A DNA stretch of 64,000 nucleotides, taken from NCBI RefSeq assembly GCF_008704795.1, contig NZ_CP023690.1, forward strand, positions 3,110,501 through 3,174,500, written 5' to 3'. Positions 35,912-46,834 of the stretch are shown here, piece after piece (positions within the stretch are counted from its first letter, which is position 1; the number at the start of each line of letters is the position of its first letter). The stretch is from Streptomyces spectabilis. GTDB taxonomy: Bacteria > Actinomycetota > Actinomycetes > Streptomycetales > Streptomycetaceae. Below the pieces are notes generated by a model. That model did not search any database and was not told the origin of the DNA. It saw nothing but the letters and a program-made list of their open reading frames with translations. A program made the position numbers and the translations under genes.

Positions 35912-38066
35912 CGGGTTCCGATCCGCCCGGCGGCTCGGGCCCGTCCCCGCTCCCCGCCGTGCCGCTCCCGGACCCGGGCGCGGCCTTGCTCATCCGGTCC
36001 GGCGCCGTGGCCTGCGCGGGCGGGCCCGCCGTCGCGAGCTGCGGGGCTCCGGCCCCGGGTGTCAGCGACCCGAGCTTCAGGACCTCCTTCACCCGCGGCC
36101 CCTGGAGCAGGTACGTCAGGCCGAAGCCCGCGCCGACGACCGCCGCGCCGCCCACCGCGTCGAGCACCCAGTGGTTGCCGGTGCCGACGATCGCGCACAC
36201 CGTGAAGAACGGGTGCAGCAGGCCGAGGGCCTTCATCCACCACTTGGGCGCGAGGATCGCGATGGTCAGACCGCACCACAGGGACCAGCCGAAGTGCAGC
36301 GAGGGCATTGCCGCGTACTGGTTGGTGAGCTTCGTCAGCGTGCCGTAGTCCGGCTGCGAGAAGTCCTGCGGGCCGTGGATGGTGTCGATGAAGCCCAGGT
36401 CCTCCATCAGCCGCGGCGGCGCGAGCGGGTAGCCCCAGAAGCCGACGAGCGCGAGCAGCGTGGCGAAGCCGAGGGCGGAGCGCGCCCAGCGGTACTGGGC
36501 GGGGCGCCGCAGGTACAGGATCGCGAGGACGCTCAGCGGCACCACGAAGTGGAACGACGTGTAGTAGAAGTTGAAGAAGCTCTCCATCCAGGGCGTGCGC
36601 GCCGTCAGATGGTTGAACCAGTGCTCGATGTCGATGTGCAGGAACTGCTCGATGGAGTGGATCTGCTCGCCGTGCGCCTCGGCCCGCTCGCGGCCGCCGG
36701 AGATGGTGCCGCCGGTCGCGGCGAGGCGGGTCTGCTGGTAGGCGGAGTAGCCGACGCGGATCAGGAGCAGTTCGAGCAGCAGGTTCGGCCGGGTGAGCAC
36801 GCGCCGCCAGAACGGGAACAGCGGCACCCACTTCCACCGCGCCGGTACGGGATCGGCGTACGAGGTGGGGATCGGCTTCTGGTACTCCGGCGCCGTCCGG
36901 GACAGGAACGGCACGATCAGGGCGGAGGCGAGCGCGGCGAGCAGGACGACGTTGTCGCGCAGCGGATCGAGGGCCGACATGTTCGGCAGCATCATCTTCG
37001 ACGGCAGCGTCATCACCAGGACGATGGCGATCGGCCACACGTACCGGTCGGACGCGCGCCTGCCGACGCGGCCGACGACCGCGAGCAGCAGCCACAGGAG
37101 CTGGTGCTGCCAGCTCGTCGGGGACACGGCGACGGCCACGCAGCCGGTGAGCGCGACGGCGAGCAGCAGCTGCCCGTCCTTCGCGTACTTCACGGCGCGG
37201 CGCAGGCCGACGAAGGCGACGGCGGCGCCGAGGGCCAGGAAGAGCCCGATCTCCAGCGGCCCTTCGAGGCCGAAGCGGAGCAGCGCGCCGTGCAGCGACT
37301 GGTTGGCGTTGGCGTCCGGGTTCGCGCCGAGGCCCGCGCCCGCCAGGTGGTGCGCCCAGTACGTCGTCGAGTCGTGCGGCAGGGCCGCCCAGGCGACCCC
37401 GGTCAGACCGGCGAAGGTGAGGCCCAGGGACGCGGTGGCCTTCCTGCGGCCGGTGAACCACAGCAGCGGCGCGAAGAGCAGCACGGCGGGCTGCAGGGCG
37501 GCGGCGACACCGATCAGGATGCCGCTGGCCCGCTCGCCCCGGACGGCGAAGCACCCGAGCAGCACGAGCAGGACCGGGATGATGCTGGTCTGCCCCAGGT
37601 GCAGCGTGTTGCGCACGGGCAGGGACAGCATGAGCAGACAGATGGCGACGGGCGCCGCGAGCAGTGAGGTGCGCCGGGAGACGGGCTGCGGCAGGGCGCG
37701 GGCGGCGACGAGCCCGAGCGCGACGACGAGCCCGAGGGTGCCGAAGGTCCAGGCCCAGCCGAGCGCCTGCTCGGCGGAGCTGGCGAAGGGCTTGAGGACG
37801 AGCCCGGCGAACGGGGTGCCGGTGAACTTGTCCGCGTCGTACAGCGAGCCCTTCACGTGCAGCACGCCGTTCGGCCCGATCCAGGTCTCCAGGTCGGTCA
37901 GGCGCTCGCCCTTGGGGGTGCGCAGGACCACGGCGGCCTGCCGGACCGCGAGGACGGCGGCGATCAGCCAGAGGGCGACGCGGATCGCCTCGACGCGCGC
38001 CTTGGGCGAGCCGGACGTCCCCGCGCCCATGGCGCTTCCCGGTCCCCTGTGCTCAACATTCGCCAC
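35868..38066 (-). CDS. Bifunctional GT87-like glycosyltransferase / PAP2 phosphatase membrane protein
   Basis: 732 residues. The N-terminal half (about 20-400) is a polytopic GT-C/GT87-like mannosyltransferase region with HLGQTSIIPVLLVLLG and an early Asp-rich loop (SLYDADKFTGTPFAGLVL). The second half (about 430-660) is a PAP2-type lipid phosphatase with AAMPSLHFGWS and GTGNHWVLDAVGG holding the catalytic His residues. The protein probably acts on polyprenyl- or inositol-linked lipids of the envelope. The C-terminus is a disordered Pro/Ser/Gly tail. GTG 38066 is preceded by GGGAGG. Convergent with the preceding membrane protein gene. Confidence 0.85.
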   Translation of the reverse strand: MANVEHRGPGSAMGAGTSGSPKARVEAIRVALWLIAAVLAVRQAAVVLRTPKGERLTDLETWIGPNGVLHVKGSLYDADKFTGTPFAGLVLKPFASSAEQALGWAWTFGTLGLVVALGLVAARALPQPVSRRTSLLAAPVAICLLMLSLPVRNTLHLGQTSIIPVLLVLLGCFAVRGERASGILIGVAAALQPAVLLFAPLLWFTGRRKATASLGLTFAGLTGVAWAALPHDSTTYWAHHLAGAGLGANPDANANQSLHGALLRFGLEGPLEIGLFLALGAAVAFVGLRRAVKYAKDGQLLLAVALTGCVAVAVSPTSWQHQLLWLLLAVVGRVGRRASDRYVWPIAIVLVMTLPSKMMLPNMSALDPLRDNVVLLAALASALIVPFLSRTAPEYQKPIPTSYADPVPARWKWVPLFPFWRRVLTRPNLLLELLLIRVGYSAYQQTRLAATGGTISGGRERAEAHGEQIHSIEQFLHIDIEHWFNHLTARTPWMESFFNFYYTSFHFVVPLSVLAILYLRRPAQYRWARSALGFATLLALVGFWGYPLAPPRLMEDLGFIDTIHGPQDFSQPDYGTLTKLTNQYAAMPSLHFGWSLWCGLTIAILAPKWWMKALGLLHPFFTVCAIVGTGNHWVLDAVGGAAVVGAGFGLTYLLQGPRVKEVLKLGSLTPGAGAPQLATAGPPAQATAPDRMSKAAPGSGSGTAGSGDGPEPPGGSEPVSSSRDAPGDRTPS

Positions 38067-38484
38067 GCCCTGTCGGCCCTCCCGCCCCATCCGTCATCCT
38101 CGGTCACCGTGCCCGGTGATCCGTGCTCTCACCCGAAGAGGCTCGCACGCCCCTGGGGGAGACGCGCGCAACCCCCACTTCACCTGGCAGCCACACCGCT
38201 TTCTACCGGCTTTCCGGCCGCGGTGCCCAACCGGGTCGGGGTCCGCGGCGCCGGCCCGTACGGGGCCCGCGCCGGGCGCGACAAGGGACACCCCATCTTT
38301 CACAGGACTCTTCGCCCCCTGAGGTTCGGTTCCCGGCCCAGGAGGCGACATAGATCACAAAGCCGCCATGTCCGCACTGGACCATCTTGATCCGTTTGAG
38401 CTGCGTACACCCACTTTTACATCTCTATGACACGAGATAACCACTCTCCGTAATGATGGTGCTTACACCTATGGTCGTCGACTT
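38067..38484. other. Divergent intergenic region with AT-rich patch
   Basis: 418 bp between the GT87/PAP2 gene and the MHS transporter gene. The stretch 38355-38470 is clearly less GC-rich than its surroundings and should hold the transporter promoter (for example TTGAGC at 38396 followed by TTTACATC near 38416). I see no gene, repeat or clear operator. Confidence 0.4.
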
Positions 38485-39927
38485 GTGTCCTTGTCGTCGA
38501 TCGAAAGGCAGGCGAGCGAGCCCTTGCCGAACGCCACCACCGTCGCTGTGAGCAAGCAGTCGGCGCCGTCCCCCGCGGGACCCGGCGCCGCGCGGGCCCC
38601 CGAGCCCACCGTCACCGACCCGGCGCTGGTCAAGCGCGCCGTGAAGGCGGCCGCACTCGGCAACGCGATGGAGTGGTTCGACTTCGGCGTCTACAGCTAC
38701 ATCGCGGTCACCCTCGGCAAGGTCTTCTTCCCGTCCGGCAATCCGACCGCGCAGCTCCTCTCCACCTTCGGCGCCTTCGCCGCGGCCTTCCTGATCCGGC
38801 CGCTCGGCGGCATGGTGTTCGGGCCCCTCGGCGACCGCGTGGGCCGCCAGAAGGTGCTGGCCCTCACCATGATCATGATGGCGGCCGGCACGTTCGCGAT
38901 CGGCCTGATCCCCTCGTACGCCACGATCGGCGTCTGGGCGCCCGTCCTGCTCCTGCTCGCCCGCCTCGTGCAGGGCTTCTCCACCGGCGGCGAGTACGCG
39001 GGCGCCTCCACCTTCATCGCCGAGTACGCCCCCGACAAGCGGCGCGGCTTCCTCGGCAGCTGGCTGGAGTTCGGCACGCTCGCGGGCTACATCGGCGGCG
39101 CGGGCCTGGTCACGCTGATGACCGCGCTCCTGTCGACCGACGACCTGCTGTCCTGGGGCTGGCGCATCCCGTTCCTGATCGCGGGCCCGATGGGCCTCAT
39201 CGGCCTCTATCTGCGCATGCGCCTGGAGGAGACCCCGGCGTTCGCGGCCCAGCTGGAGCGGGCGCACGCCGACGAGCGCACCCGCGGCAAGGTGGGCCTG
39301 CGCGAGATGGTGACCGGTCAGTGGCGCACCCTGCTCCTGTGCGTGGGCCTCGTCCTGGTCTTCAACGTCACCGACTACATGCTCCTTTCGTACATGCCGA
39401 CGTATCTGACCAGCGAGCTGAAGTACGACGAGACGCACGGGCTGCTCGTGGTGCTCGCCGTGATGGCCCTGATGATGTGCGCCCAGCCGTTCGTCGGCGC
39501 GCTCACCGACCGCGTCGGCCGCCGTCCCGTCATCGCGGCGGGCTGCGCCGGCTTCTTCGTCCTGTCCGTCCCCGCCCTGCTCCTGATCCGCGACGGCTCC
39601 CTGTGGGCCATCGGCCTCGGCATGGCGGCGCTCGGCCTGCTCCTGGTCTGCTTCACGGCCTCCATGCCGTCGGCCCTCCCGGCCCTCTTCCCGACGAAGG
39701 TCCGCTACGGCTCGCTGTCCATCGGCTTCAACATCTCCGTGTCCGTCTTCGGCGGTACGACTCCGCTGGTGGTCACGGCGCTCATCGGGGCCACCGGGGA
39801 CGTCATGATGCCCGCGTACTACATGATGGCCGCGGCCGTCGTGGGCGGCTTCGCCGTCTGGCGCATGACGGAGTCCGCGGGCCGCCCGCTGCCGGGCTCC
39901 CCGCCCGCGATCGAGCCGGGGGCCTGA
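38485..39927 (+). CDS. MFS transporter, metabolite:H+ symporter (MHS/ProP-like) family
   Basis: 480 residues with 12 helices. MHS signatures are visible: NAMEWFDFGVYSYIA at helix 1, RPLGGMVFGPLGDRVGRQKVL (motif A), QGFSTGGEYAGASTFIAEYAP in helix 5 and LTDRVGRRPVI. The family imports zwitterions and organic acids such as proline, betaine, citrate or alpha-ketoglutarate. GTG 38485 gives a 45-residue polar N-terminus; TTG 38524 is possible. It is 110 bp upstream of an O-methyltransferase gene in the same direction, probably a separate unit. Confidence 0.9.
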   Translation: MSLSSIERQASEPLPNATTVAVSKQSAPSPAGPGAARAPEPTVTDPALVKRAVKAAALGNAMEWFDFGVYSYIAVTLGKVFFPSGNPTAQLLSTFGAFAAAFLIRPLGGMVFGPLGDRVGRQKVLALTMIMMAAGTFAIGLIPSYATIGVWAPVLLLLARLVQGFSTGGEYAGASTFIAEYAPDKRRGFLGSWLEFGTLAGYIGGAGLVTLMTALLSTDDLLSWGWRIPFLIAGPMGLIGLYLRMRLEETPAFAAQLERAHADERTRGKVGLREMVTGQWRTLLLCVGLVLVFNVTDYMLLSYMPTYLTSELKYDETHGLLVVLAVMALMMCAQPFVGALTDRVGRRPVIAAGCAGFFVLSVPALLLIRDGSLWAIGLGMAALGLLLVCFTASMPSALPALFPTKVRYGSLSIGFNISVSVFGGTTPLVVTALIGATGDVMMPAYYMMAAAVVGGFAVWRMTESAGRPLPGSPPAIEPGA

Positions 39928-40037
39928 CCCCGCGCGGCCGCGCGGGGCGGTGCCGCTGGTTTTGGGGTGGTGCCGGACGGGGGAGCCCACCGGCAGGGCA
40001 CACCGCCCCACGCCACCCCCGCACCGAGGAGCCCCCT

Positions 40038-40709
40038 GTGACCGCCCACCCCGCCTGGACCACCGTGGACACCTACTTCGCGGACCTCCTCGTCCCCGAG
40101 GACGAGGCCCTCACCCATGCCCTGCGCGCAGGCGAGAGCGCGGGCCTGCCCCCGATCAGCGTCACCCCCACTCAGGGCAAGCTCCTGCACCTGCTGGCCC
40201 GGCTCACCCCGGCCAGGCGCATCCTGGAGATCGGCACCCTCGCCGCCTACAGCACCATCTGGCTGGCCCGGGCCCTGCCCGCGGACGGCCGCCTCATCAC
40301 CCTGGAGTTCGCGCCGGCCCACGCCGACGTGGCCCGCGCCAACCTCTCCCACGCGGGCCTGGACAAGGTCACCGAGGTGCGCACGGGCCCCGCCCTCGAC
40401 TCCCTGGCCGCGCTGCACGCCGAGGGCGCCGCCCCCTTCGACCTCGTCTTCATCGACGCGGACAAGGCCAACAACGCCCGCTATCTGGAGTGGGCCCTGA
40501 AGCTGACCCGGCCGGGCGGCCTGATCGTCCTGGACAACGTGGTCCGGGGCGGCGGGGTCGCCGACGCCGCGTCGGACGACCCGGCGATCCGCGGCACCCG
40601 CGAGGCCCTGGAGCTGATGGCGAGCCACCCGGACCTCGACGGCACGGCCGTGCAGACGGTGGGCGCCAAGGGCTACGACGGCTTCGCCCTGGCCCGGGTG
40701 CGGTCCTGA
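40038..40709 (+). CDS. O-methyltransferase (Methyltransf_3, catechol-OMT-like)
   Basis: 223 residues with the caffeoyl-CoA/catechol O-methyltransferase pattern: ILEIGTLAAYSTIWLARAL (SAM loop), ITLEFAPAHADVA, FDLVFIDADKANNARYL (metal Asp residues) and IVLDNVVRGGGVAD. These Mg2+-dependent enzymes methylate vicinal diols of aromatic substrates. GTG 40038 has GAGGAG upstream. It is soluble; the substrate is unknown. Confidence 0.93.
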   Translation: MTAHPAWTTVDTYFADLLVPEDEALTHALRAGESAGLPPISVTPTQGKLLHLLARLTPARRILEIGTLAAYSTIWLARALPADGRLITLEFAPAHADVARANLSHAGLDKVTEVRTGPALDSLAALHAEGAAPFDLVFIDADKANNARYLEWALKLTRPGGLIVLDNVVRGGGVADAASDDPAIRGTREALELMASHPDLDGTAVQTVGAKGYDGFALARVRS

Positions 40710-40728
40710 GCCTGCGCCGGGGCGGGGC

Positions 40729-41121
40729 TCAACCCTCGTGGTAGAAGCCCACGTTCACGCTCCGCGGCCCCGACCGGTCCTGTACGACGATCTCGCCGGA
40801 GCCGCCCCGCGGCAGCGGCGCCGCCCCTCCGTAGGCGAGCGGCGTCGCCGCCCCGTGGGCCAGGAGACGGACCTCGGACGCCGGGTTCGGCTGGGAGCCG
40901 CGCAGCCAGGTGACGGTCCAGGTGCCGTCGGGGCCGCAGCGGAACTCCAGGTGCGTACGGGAGACGAACAGCCAGTCCTGCGGCGGCACGAGGCCGCACA
41001 CGCTGCCGTCGCGGCCGACCAGCAGCACCGCGCCCGGCTCGCTGGGGGCCTCCGCCATCGTCATGCCCGCGGTCGCGCCCGCGTCCGCACCCGACACCGT
41101 GGCCATCGTGAGCTCCAGCAT
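40729..41121 (-). CDS. FHA-domain-like protein
   Basis: About 130 residues (ATG 41121; ATG 41157 would add 12). The core VLLVGRDGSVCGLVPPQDW...VSRTHLEFRC...GTWTVTWLRGSQPNP resembles a forkhead-associated domain: a GR near strand 3, S-x-x-H before strand 5 and a following strand pair, although the usual NG loop is weak. FHA domains bind phosphothreonine peptides, often for Ser/Thr kinase signalling; no kinase is nearby. It is convergent with the O-methyltransferase gene and divergent from the DUF1992 gene. Confidence 0.65.
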   Translation of the reverse strand: MLELTMATVSGADAGATAGMTMAEAPSEPGAVLLVGRDGSVCGLVPPQDWLFVSRTHLEFRCGPDGTWTVTWLRGSQPNPASEVRLLAHGAATPLAYGGAAPLPRGGSGEIVVQDRSGPRSVNVGFYHEG

Positions 41122-41199
41122 CTCCGCACCCCCATGGTTTCGGACACTCGCGCGCATCCTAGCCTCGCCGCCCCCGAGCGCCTTCGGGACAATGGACCC

Positions 41200-41604
41200 A
41201 TGACGGAGCGGAAACCACCCGGTGTGAGTTTCGAGTCCTGGATCGACCGGCAGATCCGCGAGGCGGAGGAGCGCGGGGACTTCGCCGCGCTGCCGGGGCG
41301 CGGCCAGCCCCTGCCCGACGACGCGAACGCGGCCTACGACGAACTGTGGTGGGTCAAGCGGAAGTTGGCCCGCGAGGGCATGTCCGTCCTGTCGCCGACG
41401 CTGGCCCTGCGCAAGGAGGCGGAGGACGTCCTCGCGGCCGCGGCCGACGCTCCCTCCGAGCGCGTGGCACGCCGCCTGGTGACCGAGCTGAACGAGAAGA
41501 TCAGCGAGGCGCTGCGCAGGCCCCCGCCGGGGCCGCCGCTCGGGCTGCGCCCGTACGACGTGGACGAGGTGGCGCGCGAGTGGCGCGATCGGCACGCCGG
41601 CTGA
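41200..41604 (+). CDS. DUF1992 (DnaJ-homologue C28-like) protein
   Basis: 134 residues with the signature SFESWIDRQIREAEERGDF followed by LPGRGQPLPDD and DELWWVKRKLAREG, the conserved core of DUF1992 found in bacterial proteins and in eukaryotic DNAJC28. The molecular role is unknown; no J-domain is present. ATG 41200 begins close to the conserved core. Cytoplasmic. Confidence 0.88.
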   Translation: MTERKPPGVSFESWIDRQIREAEERGDFAALPGRGQPLPDDANAAYDELWWVKRKLAREGMSVLSPTLALRKEAEDVLAAAADAPSERVARRLVTELNEKISEALRRPPPGPPLGLRPYDVDEVAREWRDRHAG

Positions 41605-41658
41605 CCCGTGCCGGGGGCCTCACGCCGCGCTGACGAGGCCGTAGGCGAGGATGGCCGC

Positions 41659-41976
41659 ATGAGTATCGTGAAGATCAACGTCCTGAACGTGCCCGCCGAG
41701 CAGCGCGAGGTCCTGGAGAAGCGCTTCGCGTCCCGCGCGGGCACCGTCGAGAACTCGGACGGCTTCGAGTGGTTCGAGCTGCTCCGCCCGGTCGAAGGCA
41801 CGGACGACTACCTGGTCTACACCCGCTGGCGCGACGAGGCGGCCTTCCAGGCGTGGATGGAGGGCCCGATGAAGGCGGCCCACCAGGGCGGCGGCGACCG
41901 CCCGAAGCCCGCCGCGACGGGCAACCAGGTCTGGTCCTTCGAGGTCGTCCAGCAGGCGTCCCCGAAGCAGGCCTAG
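41659..41976 (+). CDS. IsdG/MhuD-type haem-degrading monooxygenase
   Basis: 105 residues, one ABM ferredoxin-like domain. The sequence parallels mycobacterial MhuD: VKINVLNVP, LEKRFASRAGTVENSDGF, LLRPVEGTDDYLV, AFQAWMEGPMKAAHQGG. The three residues needed in this family fall at exactly the MhuD positions: Asn7, Trp66 and His75. Such enzymes open haem to release iron and a biliverdin-like product in the cytoplasm. Other ABM members modify polyketides, but the conserved triad favours haem. It is monocistronic; no iron box was seen immediately upstream. Confidence 0.85.
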   Translation: MSIVKINVLNVPAEQREVLEKRFASRAGTVENSDGFEWFELLRPVEGTDDYLVYTRWRDEAAFQAWMEGPMKAAHQGGGDRPKPAATGNQVWSFEVVQQASPKQA

Positions 41977-42003
41977 AGCACCCCGTATAGGGCGCGGACC
42001 TGG

Positions 42004-42042
42004 AGCGCCCCGTAAGGGGCGCGGGGAACTGCGCGACCAGCC
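42004..42042. repeat. Dispersed GCGGGGAACTGCGCG repeat, copy 2
   Basis: AGCGCCCCGTAAGGGGCGCG followed by GGGAACTGCGCGACCAGCC, between the convergent haem oxygenase and MFS genes. A degenerate partial copy (AGCACCCCGTATAGGGCGCG) precedes it at 41977-41996. The internal hairpin may terminate transcription. Confidence 0.85.
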
Positions 42043-42106
42043 ACAACGAACCCGCAGTCGGCCGACGGCCCGGCACGGAGAGGCGCGCAGGCGGCACGGC
42101 CCTACG

Positions 42107-44200
<2,094 letters not shown>

Positions 44201-44281
44201 TCACCCGTTATGGCCTGTTGAGCCGTACGGCTGCATACTCCTGGGGAGCTCTACGGGGCCGCCGAGGGAGGGGAGCACCCA

Positions 44282-45208
44282 GTGAGCGAGCAGCACGGGA
44301 GGCCCATGGGGCCCGAGGAGCCGGTCTTAGGGGCCTGTGAGACGCCTGTGGGGGCGTGTTGCCCCCGCTGCGGCAGATCGCGTGCGCCGGGTGGTGCGCC
44401 CGCGTGCGGATGTGCGCGCGAGACCGCGGAGGCGGTGCGCGAGACCCGTTCCGCACAGGCGGCGGCCGCCGAGGACTTCGATCCGCTGCGCATCCGGCCG
44501 TACGTGACGCTGCCGGAGCCCCAGGTGCCGCTTCCGGCCCTGTCGTCGGCTCCGCCGCCACCGGCCGCCCGGCGGGACCCGGCGCGGGCCGCCGGGGAGC
44601 GGGGCGCCGTGCGGACCTCCCGCAGACGGGCCCGCCGGGGCCGTACGACCCTTCTCGCGGGGGCGGGGGCGCTCTTCGCCTCGGCGGCCGTGTTCGCCAC
44701 CGGCATGCTCTCCGAGGGTGACGGGGGCGGCTCCGACCGGGCCCTTCCGGACACCACGGCGAGCACCGACGACGACCCGCCGCCGGAGGAACCGGCCGCG
44801 CGCGTGTCGGCCGAGCCCGTGCACAGTCCGCCGCCCCGCCCGACGCCGAGCCGCGCGCTGCCCTCGCCCTCGGCGTCCCCGACGCCGTCGGCCTCGCACT
44901 CCCCCCGGCCGCTGCACGCGCCCGCCACGTCCCCGACGCGCACGACGGCCCGCGCCACCGGCACCGTGTCCTTCCCGCCGTCCCCGCCGCCCGTCCTGCG
45001 CCTGGGCGACCGCGGCCCGGAGGTCACCGAACTCCAGCACCGCCTGCGCCAGTTACAGCTGTACGCGGGCCCCGCGGACGGCGCCTACACCCCCTCACTG
45101 GCCCAGGCGGTGGCCCGCTACCAATGGACCCGAGGCATCACACAGGACCCACCCGGCGCCTACGGCAAGGCAACCCGCAGATCCTTGGAAGCGGAGACCG
45201 AGGCGTAG
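44282..45208 (+). CDS. Membrane-anchored peptidoglycan-binding protein with N-terminal zinc-ribbon-like motif
   Basis: 308 residues. The N-terminus has a Cys cluster (GACCPRCGRSRAPGGAPACGC) that could bind zinc. A basic stretch precedes one TM helix (TTLLAGAGALFASAAVFATG, about 122-141), then a long Pro/Ser/Thr linker and a C-terminal PG_binding_1 domain (LRLGDRGPEVTELQHRLRQL). It thus links a cytoplasmic Cys motif to the wall. GTG 44282 has GAGGGGAG upstream. Its stop codon lies inside a dispersed repeat. Confidence 0.85.
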   Translation: MSEQHGRPMGPEEPVLGACETPVGACCPRCGRSRAPGGAPACGCARETAEAVRETRSAQAAAAEDFDPLRIRPYVTLPEPQVPLPALSSAPPPPAARRDPARAAGERGAVRTSRRRARRGRTTLLAGAGALFASAAVFATGMLSEGDGGGSDRALPDTTASTDDDPPPEEPAARVSAEPVHSPPPRPTPSRALPSPSASPTPSASHSPRPLHAPATSPTRTTARATGTVSFPPSPPPVLRLGDRGPEVTELQHRLRQLQLYAGPADGAYTPSLAQAVARYQWTRGITQDPPGAYGKATRRSLEAETEA

Positions 45209-45244
45209 CGCCCCGAAGGGGCGCGGGGAACTGCGCGCCCAGCC
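45207..45244. repeat. Dispersed GCGGGGAACTGCGCG repeat, copy 3
   Basis: AGCGCCCCGAAGGGGCGCGG then GGAACTGCGCGCCCAGCC. It overlaps the stop codon of the peptidoglycan-binding protein gene and ends 7 bp before the convergent HAD gene. Likely a bidirectional terminator. Confidence 0.85.
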
Positions 45245-45250
45245 ACAGAC

Positions 45251-45916
45251 TCACAGGGAGCCGAAAGACAGCCGAAGCACCCCATCCGCCCCGGCGGCGA
45301 CCCGGACCTGGGTGAGGTCGTCGACGCACACGGTGGGCCCGTACTCGGCCGCCCGAGGGCCGACCCCGACGACCCGCATACCCGCGGAGCGCCCCGCCGC
45401 GATCCCCGCCCCCGAGTCCTCGAAGACGACGCAGTCCTCGGGGTCGACCCCGAGTTCGGCCGCGCCCTTGAGGAAGCCCTCGGGGTCCGGCTTGCTGGCG
45501 CCCACGCTCTCGGCGGTGATCCGTATCGCGGGCATCGGAAGGCGCGCGGCGCCCATGCGCCCTGTGGACAGGGCGACGTCGGCGGAGGTCACCAGGGCGT
45601 GCGGGAGCCCGGCGAGCGAGGCCATGAAGGCGGGGGCGCCGGGCACCGGCACGACGCCGTCCAGGTCGGCGGTCTCGCGGGCGAGCATCTCGCGGTTCTC
45701 CGCGTGGTTCTGCTCCACGGGCCGGTCGGGCAGCAGCAGCGCCATGGAGGCGTGCCCCTGGCGGCCGTGCACGACCTTCATGACCTCGTCCGGGTCGAGC
45801 CCGTGCCGCGCCGCCCAGTCGCGCCAGCAGCGCTCGACGACGGCGTCGGAGTTGACGAGGGTCCCGTCCATGTCCAGGAGGAGGGCTCGGGCGGTCAGTT
45901 CGGTCACGGCCGTCAT
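45251..45916 (-). CDS. HAD-superfamily sugar phosphatase (beta-phosphoglucomutase-like)
   Basis: 221 residues with HAD motif I LLLDMDGTLVNSD, motif II LVTSAD, motif III Lys in GASKPDPEGF and motif IV VVFEDSGAGI. The helical cap is the C1 type. It resembles YfbT/DOG-type sugar-phosphate phosphatases. ATG 45916 has GGAG upstream and starts just before motif I. Cytoplasmic; the substrate is unknown. Confidence 0.9.
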   Translation of the reverse strand: MTAVTELTARALLLDMDGTLVNSDAVVERCWRDWAARHGLDPDEVMKVVHGRQGHASMALLLPDRPVEQNHAENREMLARETADLDGVVPVPGAPAFMASLAGLPHALVTSADVALSTGRMGAARLPMPAIRITAESVGASKPDPEGFLKGAAELGVDPEDCVVFEDSGAGIAAGRSAGMRVVGVGPRAAEYGPTVCVDDLTQVRVAAGADGVLRLSFGSL

Positions 45917-46145
45917 CGGCGTACTCCAAAGGCGAAGGGGACCCGCACACGCGTCGAGAGAACAAGGCGGCCCCGCCCGCCGGTCAGGGAGTACGGGCGG
46001 AGCCACTTTGTTTCTTCACGGTACAAAACAAGTCCCACAAGCGGCAACAACGCAGGTCAGACCCCTATCAGCGGCCCCATCAGGGGGTATGAACCCCACC
46101 AGCCCTACTCGCCCTACCAGCCCCACCGGCCCCATCAGCCCCGCC

Positions 46146-46724
46146 TCAGGCCACCGCCTCATAGAGGCTCCACAGCCCGAGTGCCAGCATCAGGAGTGCC
46201 GCGATCCTCGTGATGAGGCCCAGCGGCACCCGCTTCATCAGCGCCTTGCCGCCGACGATGCCGAGTCCGGCGACCGCCCAGAGCGCGAGCACCGCGCCGA
46301 TGCCGACCGACAGGGGGTCGTCGTAGCGGGCGGCCAGGTTCGCCGTCATGATCTGCGTCAGATCGCCGAACTCCGCGACCAGGATGAGCATGAAGCCCGC
46401 CCCCGAGACCCGCCAGAAGCTCTGGTCCCTGGGCGCCTTGACCTCGTCATCGTCGTCGCCCTTCTTCATGAGCAGCATCGCGGCGCCGCCGAGGAACAGC
46501 ACGCCGGTGATCGCGTGCACCAGGCGCTGCGGCGCGAGCGTCAGGACGCTGCCCGCGGCCACGGCGAGCACGACGTGCACCGCGAACGCGGCGGCCACGC
46601 CCGCGAAGACGTAGCTCGCGCGGTAGCGGGTGCCGAGCACGAGCCCGGCGAGCGCGGTCTTGTCGGGCAGTTCGGCAAGGAAGACGACGCCGAAGACGAG
46701 CGCCGTCACACTCAAGCTGATCAA
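46146..46724 (-). CDS. TMEM165/GDT1-family (UPF0016) Mn2+/Ca2+ transporter
   Basis: 192 residues with six helices in two inverted halves, each with the family motif: ELPDKTALAGLVLG near residue 18 and EFGDLTQIMTANLA near 118. These E-x-[GP]-D-x-T motifs bind the cation. Members export or redistribute Mn2+. The start is TTG 46724 with GAGGAA upstream. A yybP-ykoY riboswitch lies about 115 nt upstream, so Mn2+-induced expression is predicted and manganese efflux is the likely role. Confidence 0.93.
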   Translation of the reverse strand: MISLSVTALVFGVVFLAELPDKTALAGLVLGTRYRASYVFAGVAAAFAVHVVLAVAAGSVLTLAPQRLVHAITGVLFLGGAAMLLMKKGDDDDEVKAPRDQSFWRVSGAGFMLILVAEFGDLTQIMTANLAARYDDPLSVGIGAVLALWAVAGLGIVGGKALMKRVPLGLITRIAALLMLALGLWSLYEAVA

Positions 46725-46834
46725 GGTTCCTCAATCGGTCGGGCCACCCCACCGAGAGCTCGCAGCACCCTTCGCGTACGACACCTCGGCACGGCAGCGC
46801 ACACGGGCGCACACGGATGTGTGCGCGGGCACTG

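Noticed and set aside
41659..41976. Polyketide-modifying antibiotic biosynthesis monooxygenase
   Set aside because: The ABM fold alone would allow this, but Asn7/Trp66/His75 and the overall similarity favour the haem-degrading group, and no biosynthetic cluster is near.
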